Notes under the pieces: model-generated
Told to the model about the DNA's origin: nothing
The model's database searches: none
Seen by the model: only the letters and a program-made list of their open reading frames with translations
Shown: one piece after another, positions 54,063 through 63,103 of the stretch
Position numbering within the stretch: position 1 is the stretch's first letter
Layout: the number at the start of each line of letters is the position of its first letter
Source: Bacillota bacterium
GTDB taxonomy: Bacteria; Bacillota; Clostridia; Acetivibrionales; Acetivibrionaceae
NCBI GenBank assembly: GCA_023398495.1
Contig: JAEWSG010000203.1
Span: 1 to 64,000, forward strand
Direction: 5' to 3'
DNA length: 64,000 nt
Made by a program: the position numbers and the translations under genes

Positions 54063-54095
54063 GCTCTGCTTGATGACCTAAGCAGGGCCATTTTT
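54063..54095 (+). terminator. Terminator of the arsA-type operon
   Basis: GCTCTGCTT / AAGCAGGGC stem with a short loop, followed by CATTTTTCTTTT. Confidence 0.85.
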
Positions 54096-54647
54096 CTTTT
54101 ATAGAGAATTTATTAAAAATTTATCAAGTTTTAACTTTTTCGTAACCAATAGTTCACAATTATATTATATTATTTTATTAAAGAAAGATACTTAATTTAT
54201 TAAATAATATAATATAGAAAATAAATACTTTCTGATGAAAGTAGAAAGTATTTTACATAAATTTAACAATCTTCTTGACCAAAGGGGGAGTAGCATCTTA
54301 GTGAAATCACTTTGTACTTGGAAGGTAATAATATTAAATCATCTGAACTTTTAAAAATTACTTAAAACACTTATATTCCACACAACTTATTAATTTGTTC
54401 CAACTATTTTATTAAAGTTTGTATTTATCTTTACGATACTCTTTGCAGCAAACTTTCAGCTTACTTGTAGTATACGCTTTAATTACTATATAGCAATATA
54501 CCCAAAGATTACACATTTAATATGTAACGATATTTAATAACATGTGATTTCGGCAGCAGGTTTGGAGCATTACTCCCCCCTCCTGTACAATACTTTAGAA
54601 ATTTTAGTTTTACCCTTATAGGAGTAATAACATCCTCCCTATAGTTT

Positions 54648-54692
54648 TTAAGCGGTTAGTTACCATACAAACTAGCCGCTTTTTATTTTATT
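54648..54692 (+). terminator. Stand-alone terminator hairpin
   Basis: AAGCGGTTAGT / ACTAGCCGCTT stem followed by TTTTATTTTATT. It has no gene directly upstream, so it may end an unannotated transcript within the long spacer. Confidence 0.7.
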
Positions 54693-54759
54693 CAGAATGT
54701 AATATTTCATCAACCAATTTTCATATACTTTTATGAACAAACTTGTTAGGAGTAGAACT

Positions 54760-55866
54760 ATGTTTTTCATAGCTTTTAAGAAGTCGCATTTAATATTGCT
54801 TGCTTTTGTATTAACTACAGCTATCCTCAGTGTATCATCTTACAATGCTTCTCCAATTCAGACAAGTGTATTTATTGACGAGGGTCATATAAGAATAATT
54901 GAAGATATTTTTTCTACCAGAAACAATGCTTTTCTTGAAGGAAACCTAAAAACAATTGAATCACTTTATGATAAAAAAACAAAGCTAGGCACCTGGGCTT
55001 ATGAACATCAGTTGAAAAAAATGAAATACCTCCATAATTGGGCTGAAAAGCAGGGAGTTAATTTTTCGAATATAACATCAGAAATAAAAATACGTACTGT
55101 GAAAGAAAGTAACAATACAATCTCTTTCAATTTTTTAGCCTCTACGGAATACAGTTATTTTTATGAAAATGATCCCAACGCAGAAAACTGCTTTAGAACC
55201 GGCACATATCATTCAATGAAATTAGAAAACCATGACAACGATTGGCTGATCGTAAAAGAATGGTATACCGATCCATTTGCCGATTCCCTTGACATGGAAA
55301 ACTTAAAAACAGAAGAATTTGAAAAATATATACTTAATTCAAGCCCAAGGGACTTTTCCAACCTTAGCAAAAGAAGATTGTCTGCAATTGAATATGCCGA
55401 CCGTTATTGTGGCGCAGCTTCTTCTGAAGAGTTTGGCTACAGCTACAACAAAAAGTACAGGGACTATAATCCACTAGGAGGCGACTGTGCAAATTTCGCA
55501 TCACAAATCCTTTTTGAAGGCGGTAAATTTAAAAAGACCGGTACATGGAACTATATAAAGGATGGCAGTAAATCTTGGGTAAACGCGCAAGCTTTTAAAG
55601 ACTTTATGGTAAACAGCGGAAGAGCATCCGTTATAGCCAGAGGTACGTATAACCAGGTATTTAAAGCATCTTTTAAACTTATGCCGGGAGACTTCGTAGC
55701 CTACGAAAAAAAAGGCAAGGTAACTCACATATCTGTAGTGACCGGAGCAGACTCTAAAGGCTATTCACTTGTTAATTGCCACAATACAGACAGGTATAGA
55801 GTACCTTGGGATTTGGGGTGGAGCAATAAAGGCATAAAGTTCTGGCTTGTAAGGGTTCATTTTTAG
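54760..55866 (+). CDS. Secreted protein with C-terminal Amidase_6 domain
   Basis: 368 residues from ATG 54760 (TTAGGAG lies 7 bases upstream). Signal peptide about 1-30. A SnoaL-like/NTF2-type stretch (about 45-195) is followed by the putative amidase domain (PF12671, about 210-368). Its catalytic core is YNPLGGDCANFASQIL with the Cys, then KVTHISVVTG (His) and NCHNTDRY. The family is widespread in Clostridia and thought to act on cell wall or peptides. Cell-surface or secreted. Confidence 0.85.
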   Translation: MFFIAFKKSHLILLAFVLTTAILSVSSYNASPIQTSVFIDEGHIRIIEDIFSTRNNAFLEGNLKTIESLYDKKTKLGTWAYEHQLKKMKYLHNWAEKQGVNFSNITSEIKIRTVKESNNTISFNFLASTEYSYFYENDPNAENCFRTGTYHSMKLENHDNDWLIVKEWYTDPFADSLDMENLKTEEFEKYILNSSPRDFSNLSKRRLSAIEYADRYCGAASSEEFGYSYNKKYRDYNPLGGDCANFASQILFEGGKFKKTGTWNYIKDGSKSWVNAQAFKDFMVNSGRASVIARGTYNQVFKASFKLMPGDFVAYEKKGKVTHISVVTGADSKGYSLVNCHNTDRYRVPWDLGWSNKGIKFWLVRVHF

Positions 55867-55956
55867 GGCATTGGCTTTGCAAAACACTCAAGTAGTTATA
55901 TTTTAGTCCCTAATGACATTATTTTAAGCCCGGTATTATAAATCAGAAAAAACAAA

Positions 55957-55975
55957 AGATCGGTAATCCCGATCT
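55957..55975 (-). terminator. Terminator of rpmE
   Basis: AGATCGG / CCGATCT hairpin; on the minus strand it is followed by TTTTGTTTTTT, 34 bases beyond the rpmE stop. It may also serve the amidase gene from the other side. Confidence 0.8.
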
Positions 55976-56008
55976 CTTATTTTATAGTTTATAATTTTTT
56001 TATAAACA

Positions 56009-56218
56009 TTATTCCTTGTCAACGATACCAAATCGTTTTTTGAACTTATCAACACGTCCACCAACATCTACAAGCTTTTGCTTACCTGTAAAGAAAGGGT
56101 GGCAATTTGAACAAATTTCTACGTGCACGTCTTTTTTGGTTGAACCTGTATTGTAAGTCGCACCGCAAGCACACTTTATAACAGTCTGCTGATAATTTGG
56201 ATGTATTCCTTCTCTCAC
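56009..56218 (-). CDS. rpmE: 50S ribosomal protein L31, zinc-binding type
   Basis: 69 residues from GTG 56218 (AAGGTG six bases upstream), giving the usual [10 protein letters not shown] start. The CxC and CxxC zinc residues (KCACGA...CSNCHPF) show the C+ form. It follows rho on the same strand, a common Firmicute pairing. Confidence 0.95.
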   Translation of the reverse strand: MREGIHPNYQQTVIKCACGATYNTGSTKKDVHVEICSNCHPFFTGKQKLVDVGGRVDKFKKRFGIVDKE

Positions 56219-56350
56219 TCTATTCACCTTCTTTCAACTAAACATCTGTAAGTAAAGCCCAAATACGAGGGCATTTTAATCCAAGTAGTCTTTTAAACAT
56301 CTTTATGACGCAAAAAATATTTTAACACAAATATACAGTATAATCAAGAA

Positions 56351-58306
56351 CTATTTTTTATCGAATTCAACATTAATGCTTCCAACAAAGTCTATATTAG
56401 TCTTTGTCTGCATCAACCTGTTAATAATCATTTCTGTAACCTGAGCAGTTCCCATATTACTCATGGCTTTTCTCACAGCCCATACACTTTCAAGCTCTCT
56501 TTGGTCAAGAAGCAACTCTTCTCTACGTGTTCCGGATTTGTTAATATCTATTGCAGGGAATATCCTCATTTCTGACAATCTCCTGTCTAAGTGAAGCTCC
56601 ATGTTACCTGTTCCCTTAAATTCTTCAAATATTACATCATCCATCCTACTACCTGTTTCAATAAGGGCAGTTGCCATTATTGTAAGACTTCCACCATGCT
56701 CAATATTTCTTGCAGCTCCAAAAAACCTTTTAGGTTTGTGAAGAGCACCGGGATCAAGTCCTCCTGACAAAGTCCTTCCTGTCGGTGGTATTGTCAGGTT
56801 ATATGCTCTTGCAAGTCTTGTTATACTATCTAAGAGGATTACTACATCCTTCTTTTGCTCTACAAGCCTTTGAGCCCTTTCAAGAACCATTTCTGCAACT
56901 TTAATATGATGTTCCGGTACTTCATCAAAAGTCGAGTATATAACTTCGCCTTTTATGGAACGCTGCATATCTGTTACTTCTTCAGGTCGCTCATCTATAA
57001 GTAATACAATAAGCTCCATTTCTGGATAGTTTGTAGTTATGGCATTGGCAATTTTCTTTAAAAGGATTGTTTTTCCGGCTTTAGGAGGTGAAACAATCAT
57101 TCCACGCTGTCCCTTACCGATAGGTGCTATCAAGTCAATTAATCTGGTTGATAACTCCCTTGGCATTGTTTCGAGAGTAATTCTTTGATCAGGGTATATA
57201 GGTGTAAGATATTCAAATGCAACCCTTTTTGTTGCAACTTCAGGTGGATCTCCGTTAACTGTCTGCACGTACAACAGCGCCTGGAACTTTTCACCTTCTT
57301 TAGGTATTCGGCCTTTTCCCTTTATTTTATCTCCTGTTTTGAGATTAAATCGTCTGATTTGCGACGGTGATACATAGACATCTTTCGGCCCAGATAGGTA
57401 ATTGTCACTTCTTAAGAAACCATAACCATCCGGTAATACTTCCAAAACTCCCTCTACAGGATCATCACTTTCAATTTTTTCAAATCCGTTAGTCTGCGGT
57501 GCGTTTTCATATTCTTTTTTCTGTTCTTGTTGTTTGAACATTAACTTAGGTCTTGCATTCTCATTTTCCGGCTGTATATCTTTAACCGGTTTTAACTCAG
57601 GCTCGGCTTTTTGCTCAACTTTTTGCTCAGTTCTTTTTTCGGCTTTTTGCTCAGTTTTCTGAACAATTTCTGACTTTTCTTCCTTACCTGCATTATCCTT
57701 AACAACAGCATCAGCTTCTTTAAAAGCCTTTGCCTTAAAAGCATTATCTTGCTTTACTATATTTTCTTTTCTTGCTGGGCTTTCTTGTTTATCTTTTATG
57801 TGTTCTTTCCTGTCCTCAACATTTTTTAAATTTACGGCTTCATTATTAGCAGTATCGTTCTTTTTACTCTCTTCAATAACATTGTCTTTCTTGCTGCTGT
57901 CCTTTAAGGTACTTTCTTCTTTAACATTATTGGTTGATTCATTTTCACTTTTTTGTTCAGCAACTTTATTAGCCTTTGGCCTTCCTCGTTTTGACTTCCT
58001 AAGTACTACAGGAGCTTCATTTGTGTCTGCAACCTTTTCCTCCTGTATCACTTTAGTTTCCTTTCCGGCAGCCTCTGGCTTTTCTTCAGAACCTATCGAA
58101 TCAATATTATCGGTCCCACTAGATTCAGAATTATTACCTGCATCCTTAATATCAACAGGAACTCCATCAATCACACCGTTACCCGATTTATATATTATCT
58201 CGATAAGCTCATTTTTTTTATATTTGGATATATTCTTTATTCCCATCATCTTTGCTATATAACGCAAATCTTCAAGCGTTTTATCCATAAGATTAATACC
58301 TTCCAT
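56351..58306 (-). CDS. rho: Transcription termination factor Rho
   Basis: 651 residues from ATG 58306 (AAGGTGG upstream). The N-terminal helix bundle has [14 protein letters not shown] long charged Lys/Glu-rich insert covers about residues 50-255. The RNA-binding cold-shock domain is at about 275-345 ([19 protein letters not shown]). The ATPase domain has Walker A PPKAGKT, Walker [17 protein letters not shown] and the Q/R loop regions. A hexameric RNA helicase that ends transcription. The large insert is seen in several Clostridia and may affect phase separation or RNA binding. Confidence 0.97.
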   Translation of the reverse strand: MEGINLMDKTLEDLRYIAKMMGIKNISKYKKNELIEIIYKSGNGVIDGVPVDIKDAGNNSESSGTDNIDSIGSEEKPEAAGKETKVIQEEKVADTNEAPVVLRKSKRGRPKANKVAEQKSENESTNNVKEESTLKDSSKKDNVIEESKKNDTANNEAVNLKNVEDRKEHIKDKQESPARKENIVKQDNAFKAKAFKEADAVVKDNAGKEEKSEIVQKTEQKAEKRTEQKVEQKAEPELKPVKDIQPENENARPKLMFKQQEQKKEYENAPQTNGFEKIESDDPVEGVLEVLPDGYGFLRSDNYLSGPKDVYVSPSQIRRFNLKTGDKIKGKGRIPKEGEKFQALLYVQTVNGDPPEVATKRVAFEYLTPIYPDQRITLETMPRELSTRLIDLIAPIGKGQRGMIVSPPKAGKTILLKKIANAITTNYPEMELIVLLIDERPEEVTDMQRSIKGEVIYSTFDEVPEHHIKVAEMVLERAQRLVEQKKDVVILLDSITRLARAYNLTIPPTGRTLSGGLDPGALHKPKRFFGAARNIEHGGSLTIMATALIETGSRMDDVIFEEFKGTGNMELHLDRRLSEMRIFPAIDINKSGTRREELLLDQRELESVWAVRKAMSNMGTAQVTEMIINRLMQTKTNIDFVGSINVEFDKK

Positions 58307-58665
58307 GTTGCACCACCTTAAAATATAGATTATATATAATTCCACCATTTGGGAGTTCATTCGTTTAGATAACAATCAGTAAAACCTTTAGCATAAGAAA
58401 GGTTAATACTTCGAGGAGATTCGTAGAATAACTCATAAACAATAGACATTATATCAATACCCCTAATACTTGTCAATCATATTTTTTACAATTAAGTAAG
58501 GTTCTATGAATTATATATTTGGTATTGTATAGATTTAAATAGAGTTTTTTAAAAAAATTTTATTTTTGATGTGAATTCTATAAATTATCCTTTTATAATA
58601 TCTAAAGCTCCCCAATTATGTTATTCAAAAAACTATTATCCAACGGTAATAATTCGCATAAATTA
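58307..58665. other. Upstream region of rho
   Basis: 359 AT-rich bases between rho and the zinc-ribbon gene. rho is often autoregulated through its leader, but no specific structure stands out. No gene seen. Confidence 0.4.
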
Positions 58666-59340
58666 TTACACATCACTTTTTCTAACAAGAGATTCAACAG
58701 GTACATTTCCTAAACCGGGATTCTCATCTAACAACAATATGTGTTTAACCTTAAGGTTTTCTCTTAAATGTTCGTTAGTTGAGGCATACAGTATTTTGCA
58801 CGCAGGGCACTTTTTGCACCTTAAATAAATTTTATCAGAAAGAAGTAATAATTCAATATCATCATTGCCACATTCGCAAAACAAGTTACCCTTTTCGGCA
58901 ATATCATGTACTATATTAAGTGAATCAAACATAACCTGAGTGTTGGTAAAATAACTTTCATATCCAAACATATTTATAAGATCATCAAATTCTTTTTCCA
59001 AGATATCAATCTTTTTTCTGACCTCCTTGTCATTTCCGATAAAACATTGCGGTATACCTGTCTTTGGACAATAGAATGTACTGATATCCTGTTTTATGAA
59101 GTCTTTTCTCTCTAAAATGTAAATATGGTTATTTCCGCACCCAATACATGGTATTGCTACCTTGTAACTGTCAGAGTTTTCTTTGCTTATAACCAGCATC
59201 GACCCATTGCATCGGCAATTATAAACTGCTTCTCTTACGGAGGCCAATTCAAAAAGTGTTATATTTACGAATTCAAATGTACCACAAGATGAGCACTTGT
59301 ATGCAATGGTTGTACTGGCATCAATTATCATTATTCCCAC
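58666..59340 (-). CDS. Zinc-ribbon protein of unknown function
   Basis: 224 residues with at least five Cys pairs: CSSC, CRC, CIGC, CEC and CKKCPAC, which implies two or three zinc ribbons. A central helical segment (DKEVRKKIDILEKEFDDLI) separates them. Clostridial conserved protein in appearance; I do not know its role. It begins with ATG behind GAGGTGGG, upstream of rho on the same strand. Confidence 0.75.
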   Translation of the reverse strand: MGIMIIDASTTIAYKCSSCGTFEFVNITLFELASVREAVYNCRCNGSMLVISKENSDSYKVAIPCIGCGNNHIYILERKDFIKQDISTFYCPKTGIPQCFIGNDKEVRKKIDILEKEFDDLINMFGYESYFTNTQVMFDSLNIVHDIAEKGNLFCECGNDDIELLLLSDKIYLRCKKCPACKILYASTNEHLRENLKVKHILLLDENPGLGNVPVESLVRKSDV

Positions 59341-59533
59341 CTCTATATAATATAATTCGTGCAGGAAATAAAAAAATCCTCCTTTTCCTATTTTTTTTTA
59401 AAATTTAAAATACGGTTATGCTTCAAGGCTATTATATAAAAATATATATAAATATAATATTTTACTGGAACTAACATAAATTCTTTTATATAATATTATA
59501 ACTACTTTATCTATATGAAAGGGTGATATTGCT

Positions 59534-60376
59534 ATGAATAAATATATTAAATCGTCTGCACTGGTTTTACTATATTTGTTTATCTATTTCGGAGCACAGC
59601 TTTTTGTAACATTGGTATTTACAGTTATAAAAACAGTCCAATACTTCATGAATTCCGGCAATCTGGCTATGATCAATGAAGCTTTGATTACAGTTCAGAA
59701 TGAGGTACTTCGCAACACAAGTTTGATTCTATTGTTCTCCATATTGTTTTCACTTCCATTATATACCTTGGCTTCCAAAATTACAAAGGAAAATTTCATT
59801 TCAATTTGCAGTTTTAAAAAAATAAGTTTAAAGGATTCTGTGTTAAGCTTAACTACAGGGGTATCTCTAGCCGTGTTTATTATTTTATTTCTTTCCTATA
59901 TAAACACAATCTTTCCTCTAGATAAAATTCCTGGCAAATATGATGACCTTATACAAACCATAATGGGAGGTAACTATTTCATTACTATTTTAGCTGTGGG
60001 TATATTTGGCCCCATAATGGAAGAAATAGTTTTCAGAGGTTTTATTCTCAAAGAACTTAGAAAAATCATACCTACTACTGGTGCAATTATAGTACAGGCA
60101 TTGTTGTTTGGGTTGATTCATCTAAATATTTTACAAAGCTCCTATGCCTTTATAATAGGATTAGTACTTGGTATTGCGTTTATAGCTACTAAATCCCTAT
60201 ATGCCCCAATAATTATACATCTATCCTTTAACACTTTAAATGTAATATTGAGCAAGGTAGAATTAAGCCCGCAATTGGAGAAATACAGTTTTATTTTGTT
60301 AATTGTAAGTTTTCTGATTTCGCTGTCATCAATAATTATTCAAGTAAGGCAAAAAAACATAAATGGCATTGAGTAA
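59534..60376 (+). CDS. CPBP-family (Abi) intramembrane metalloprotease
   Basis: 280 residues, about eight transmembrane helices. Motif 1 EEIVFRGFIL (EExxxR), motif 2 FGLIHLN and motif 3 HLSFN are the glutamic-type/CAAX-protease-like residues. In Firmicutes these proteins process or guard against peptides, including bacteriocins. Ribosome site GAAAGGGTG. Its stop lies inside its own terminator hairpin. Confidence 0.9.
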   Translation: MNKYIKSSALVLLYLFIYFGAQLFVTLVFTVIKTVQYFMNSGNLAMINEALITVQNEVLRNTSLILLFSILFSLPLYTLASKITKENFISICSFKKISLKDSVLSLTTGVSLAVFIILFLSYINTIFPLDKIPGKYDDLIQTIMGGNYFITILAVGIFGPIMEEIVFRGFILKELRKIIPTTGAIIVQALLFGLIHLNILQSSYAFIIGLVLGIAFIATKSLYAPIIIHLSFNTLNVILSKVELSPQLEKYSFILLIVSFLISLSSIIIQVRQKNINGIE

Positions 60377-60398
60377 TATCTCAATGCCATTTATGTTT
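60356..60398. terminator. Terminator overlapping the end of the CPBP gene
   Basis: AAACATAAATGGCATTGAG / CTCAATGCCATTTATGTTT, a 19-base perfect stem. The TAA stop is in the loop. Its right arm reaches the 3' end of the tRNA-Thr gene. Confidence 0.85.
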
Positions 60399-60473
60399 GG
60401 AGCTGGTGGACGGAATCGAACCCCCGACCTGCTGATTACAAGTCAGCTGCTCTACCTGCTGAGCTACACCAGC
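60398..60473 (-). tRNA. tRNA-Thr (anticodon TGT)
   Basis: 76 nt with encoded CCA. Acceptor GCTGGTG/CACCAGC, D-arm GCTCAGCAGGTAGAGC, anticodon loop CTTGTAA, and T-loop GGTTCGATTCC. Confidence 0.97.
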
Positions 60474-60711
60474 GTATATAACTATGTTTCACTGCCATAG
60501 CAGATGATTATGCCCTTGACACTTAGATAGTATAGCAGGGGAATTCTTATGTGTCAACACTTTTTGTAAAGAAAATTTGTCCTATAAAATTTGTCCATAA
60601 AACTATAACTTTAAGGGTGCATTTAATAAATGTAAAAAAACATTCCAGAAATCAACAATGGAAACAAAACACAAAAACAGCTCTCAATTGTTATAAGAGC
60701 TGTTTTGTTTA

Positions 60712-60787
60712 TGGTGGGCACTATAGGGCTCGAACCTATGACCCCCTGCTTGTAAGGCAGGTGCTCCCCCAGCTGAGCTAAGCGCCC
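60712..60787 (-). tRNA. tRNA-Val (anticodon TAC)
   Basis: 76 nt with encoded CCA. Acceptor GGGCGCT/AGTGCCC, D-arm GCTCAGCTGGGGGAGC, anticodon loop CTTACAA, T-loop GGTTCGAGCCC. Probably transcribed with tRNA-Thr, 238 bases further on. Confidence 0.97.
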
Positions 60788-60870
60788 ATAAATATATCGC
60801 CTGACTGGCAAGTCCTATTATAGCACTAACATATTAAATAAGTCAATTATATTTTTTGGTAGTTTTGCAT

Positions 60871-60910
60871 AAAAATCCACGACAGGTTAAAGTCGTGGAT
60901 TTTTTATTTA
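60871..60910. terminator. Terminator between dockerin remnant and tRNA-Val
   Basis: AAAAATCCACGAC / GTCGTGGATTTTT hairpin with T-runs on both strands. Confidence 0.9.
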
Positions 60911-60935
60911 CTTAAATTGTAAGCTTTTGGCCTTC

Positions 60936-61172
60936 TTAGTCGGCTACTGGCAAGTATGTCATCATTCCAATAATATAGTCATTTAACATACTTAAGTCAA
61001 CATTATCGACAGTACCATCTCCATTAACATCCGCCGAAAGCAACTGTTTATTTGACAATACTGTATTACCTTGAAGATAGCTTTCAATAATATCGGCATC
61101 AGAATTACTTACCGCATTATAGTTGCATAATTGTTGTAAGTTTGTTGAATTTCCAGAATTGTCAAAAAACAA
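60936..61172 (-). pseudogene. Orphan dockerin fragment
   Basis: 78 codons ending in a type I dockerin. The second repeat is intact (SADVNGDGTVDNVDLSMLNDYIIG); the first is degenerate (NAVSNSDADIIESYLQG). There is no signal peptide and no convincing start or ribosome site (first usable codon is TTG). It looks like the 3' end of a lost cellulosomal gene; expression as a short peptide is unlikely but possible. Confidence 0.7.
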
Positions 61173-61316
61173 TAAGGAGAGTTTAAAGAAATGCCTTTGA
61201 TAATATAATTAAATATAAATAGTGAAATTGATTTTACAATAACAAATTGAATTTTTACGATAATAAGTCAAGGAAATTGAAGGGCGATGAAAAATCTTTA
61301 TCGTGTTCAATATAGA

Positions 61317-62081
61317 TTACCTCGTCTCCCACATTTTTAATGATTTTTGCATATAGCCTTTTATGTCCATTTGATAAATATCCTTAAGCAGTTTTCCATC
61401 AGTGAACTTTTTTACATCTCCAAACATAGCTACCTGCCCATCAGAGAGCAGAAGAACCTTATCTGCAAAATGCATAGCAAGATTGATATCATGCATCACA
61501 CCGATCACCGAATGTCCATCTACTTTTGACCACTCTTTCATATATTCTACCAGCTCAATCTGAAACTTTAAATCAAGATGATTAGTCGGTTCATCTAACA
61601 AAATGAGGCTAGGTTCCTGAGCCAAAGCCTTTGCTAGAAACACCCTCTGAAGCTGGCCTCCTGACAGGGTGTTTATCTGCCTGTCCTTTACATCTATCAG
61701 CCCTACTTTTTCGAGGCAATATAGCACAAAATCTCTGTCTTTTTTTGTCGGTGCCCCAAACATCCTGCCTTTTATATGAAGGTAGCGTCCTAGCATAACT
61801 GTTTCATATACCGTGTATGAAAAAAATACAGCCTCATTCTGACGTAATAAAGCAATTTTTGAAGCAATTTGGGATCTCTTAAGCTTATTGAGCGGTATAC
61901 CTGAAAGGTTAACCTCTCCTTTTGTTTTAATGAGGCCCGCAATAGCCTTAAGAAGAGTGGTTTTACCACAACCGTTAGGCCCGATTACGCATATTTTTTC
62001 ACCCTTTAACACCTCAAAAGATACACCCTTTAACACCTCATTTTCATTATACCCGCACCTGACATTATCAAGCCTTAACAC
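61317..62081 (-). CDS. ABC importer ATPase for iron-siderophore/cobalamin
   Basis: 254 residues, FecE/BtuD type. Walker A GPNGCGKTT, Q-loop LLRQNEAV, signature LSGGQLQRV, Walker B LILLDEPTNHLD and H-loop GVMHDIN. It starts 2 bases after the permease gene, so the operon is binding protein-permease-ATPase. Confidence 0.93.
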   Translation of the reverse strand: MLRLDNVRCGYNENEVLKGVSFEVLKGEKICVIGPNGCGKTTLLKAIAGLIKTKGEVNLSGIPLNKLKRSQIASKIALLRQNEAVFFSYTVYETVMLGRYLHIKGRMFGAPTKKDRDFVLYCLEKVGLIDVKDRQINTLSGGQLQRVFLAKALAQEPSLILLDEPTNHLDLKFQIELVEYMKEWSKVDGHSVIGVMHDINLAMHFADKVLLLSDGQVAMFGDVKKFTDGKLLKDIYQMDIKGYMQKSLKMWETR

Positions 62082-62083
62082 CT

Positions 62084-63100
62084 TTATCCCCTCTTTCTTC
62101 CCGAAAAATATATGTACCCGAAGAAGGGTGCTCCTACAAGTGCTGTAACCGCGCCAACCGGAAGCTCTGACGGAGAAATAATTGTTCTCGCTATCAGGTC
62201 GGCTACTACCATAAAAGCACCTCCAAACAATGCGGAAAGCGGAATAACCACACGGTGGTTAGCACCAAATAATTTTCTGACTATATGTGGAGCAACAAGA
62301 TCTACAAAGCCTATAATACCGGTAAAGGATACCGCACAACCCGTCAATTCTGATGACAAACTCAGTAGAACCCACTTCACTTTAGTTGTTTCAACTCCCG
62401 CAGCTTTTGCATGCTCTTCACCGAAGGTCATCAAATCAAGCTCCCTTACATAAAACATAGTAACAAATATCAATATTATGGCAATCGGAAAAAACACACC
62501 CACATAAGTCCAATCTTTCTGTGAAAAACTACCCATCTGCCACATTAACATCCTCTGGGCATCTTCTCTCTTTAGAGAAGATACCAAAGTAAGTATGGCA
62601 TTTACAAATAACGAAAACACCATACCGGCAAGTATAATAGTATTAGCATCCATATTCCGATCTACACTTGCGGCAAATCCAACAGCTGCAAAAACTGTTA
62701 CAAGGCCTCCAATTAGACCTACTGCCGGTAAGGTGAAAAACCCCAACAATGAGATGGTAAACCCGGTTGTCAATACTATCCCCGCACCAAGAGCTGCACC
62801 TGATGAAACTCCAAGTGTATACGATGACGCAAGGGGATTCTTCAGCACAGACTGCATTATAGCACCACTTACCGACAAAGCAGAACCTACCGCAAATGCC
62901 ATAAGAACTCTTGGAATACGCATGTCCCATACAATGGATGAAGTTATTGCATCTATATTCCAATTGTTACCTGCACCAGACATCTTGTTTCCAACCACCA
63001 TAAGAATATCGGAAAAAGGTACCATTACACTTCCTATGGCAATTCCCAGTATACAAATAATTATGCTTCCTAGCACTGCAAAAAATATTTTCAGTTTCAT
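62084..63100 (-). CDS. FecCD-family permease for iron-siderophore/cobalamin
   Basis: 338 residues, about ten transmembrane helices. Family motifs: RIPRVLMAFAVGSALSVSGA near residue 60 and FVDLVAPHIVRKLFGANHR, the ATPase coupling loop. Three bases separate it from the binding-protein gene. Imports a metal chelate with the flanking gene products. Confidence 0.93.
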   Translation of the reverse strand: MKLKIFFAVLGSIIICILGIAIGSVMVPFSDILMVVGNKMSGAGNNWNIDAITSSIVWDMRIPRVLMAFAVGSALSVSGAIMQSVLKNPLASSYTLGVSSGAALGAGIVLTTGFTISLLGFFTLPAVGLIGGLVTVFAAVGFAASVDRNMDANTIILAGMVFSLFVNAILTLVSSLKREDAQRMLMWQMGSFSQKDWTYVGVFFPIAIILIFVTMFYVRELDLMTFGEEHAKAAGVETTKVKWVLLSLSSELTGCAVSFTGIIGFVDLVAPHIVRKLFGANHRVVIPLSALFGGAFMVVADLIARTIISPSELPVGAVTALVGAPFFGYIYFSGRKRG

Positions 63101-63103
63101 AGC

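Larger units (their letters stand above)
53877..54759. other. Long intergenic region with two terminators
   Basis: About 880 AT-rich bases with no gene that I can support. It holds the terminators at 54063 and 54650 and a run of C/T-rich sequence at about 54570-54640 that includes AGGAG/CTCCT complementary pieces; an uncharacterised small RNA is possible but not shown. Confidence 0.45.

Noticed and set aside
57798..58262. 154-codon plus-strand frame opposite rho
   Set aside because: A low-complexity Ser/Leu/Phe shadow of the Lys/Glu-rich insert of Rho.
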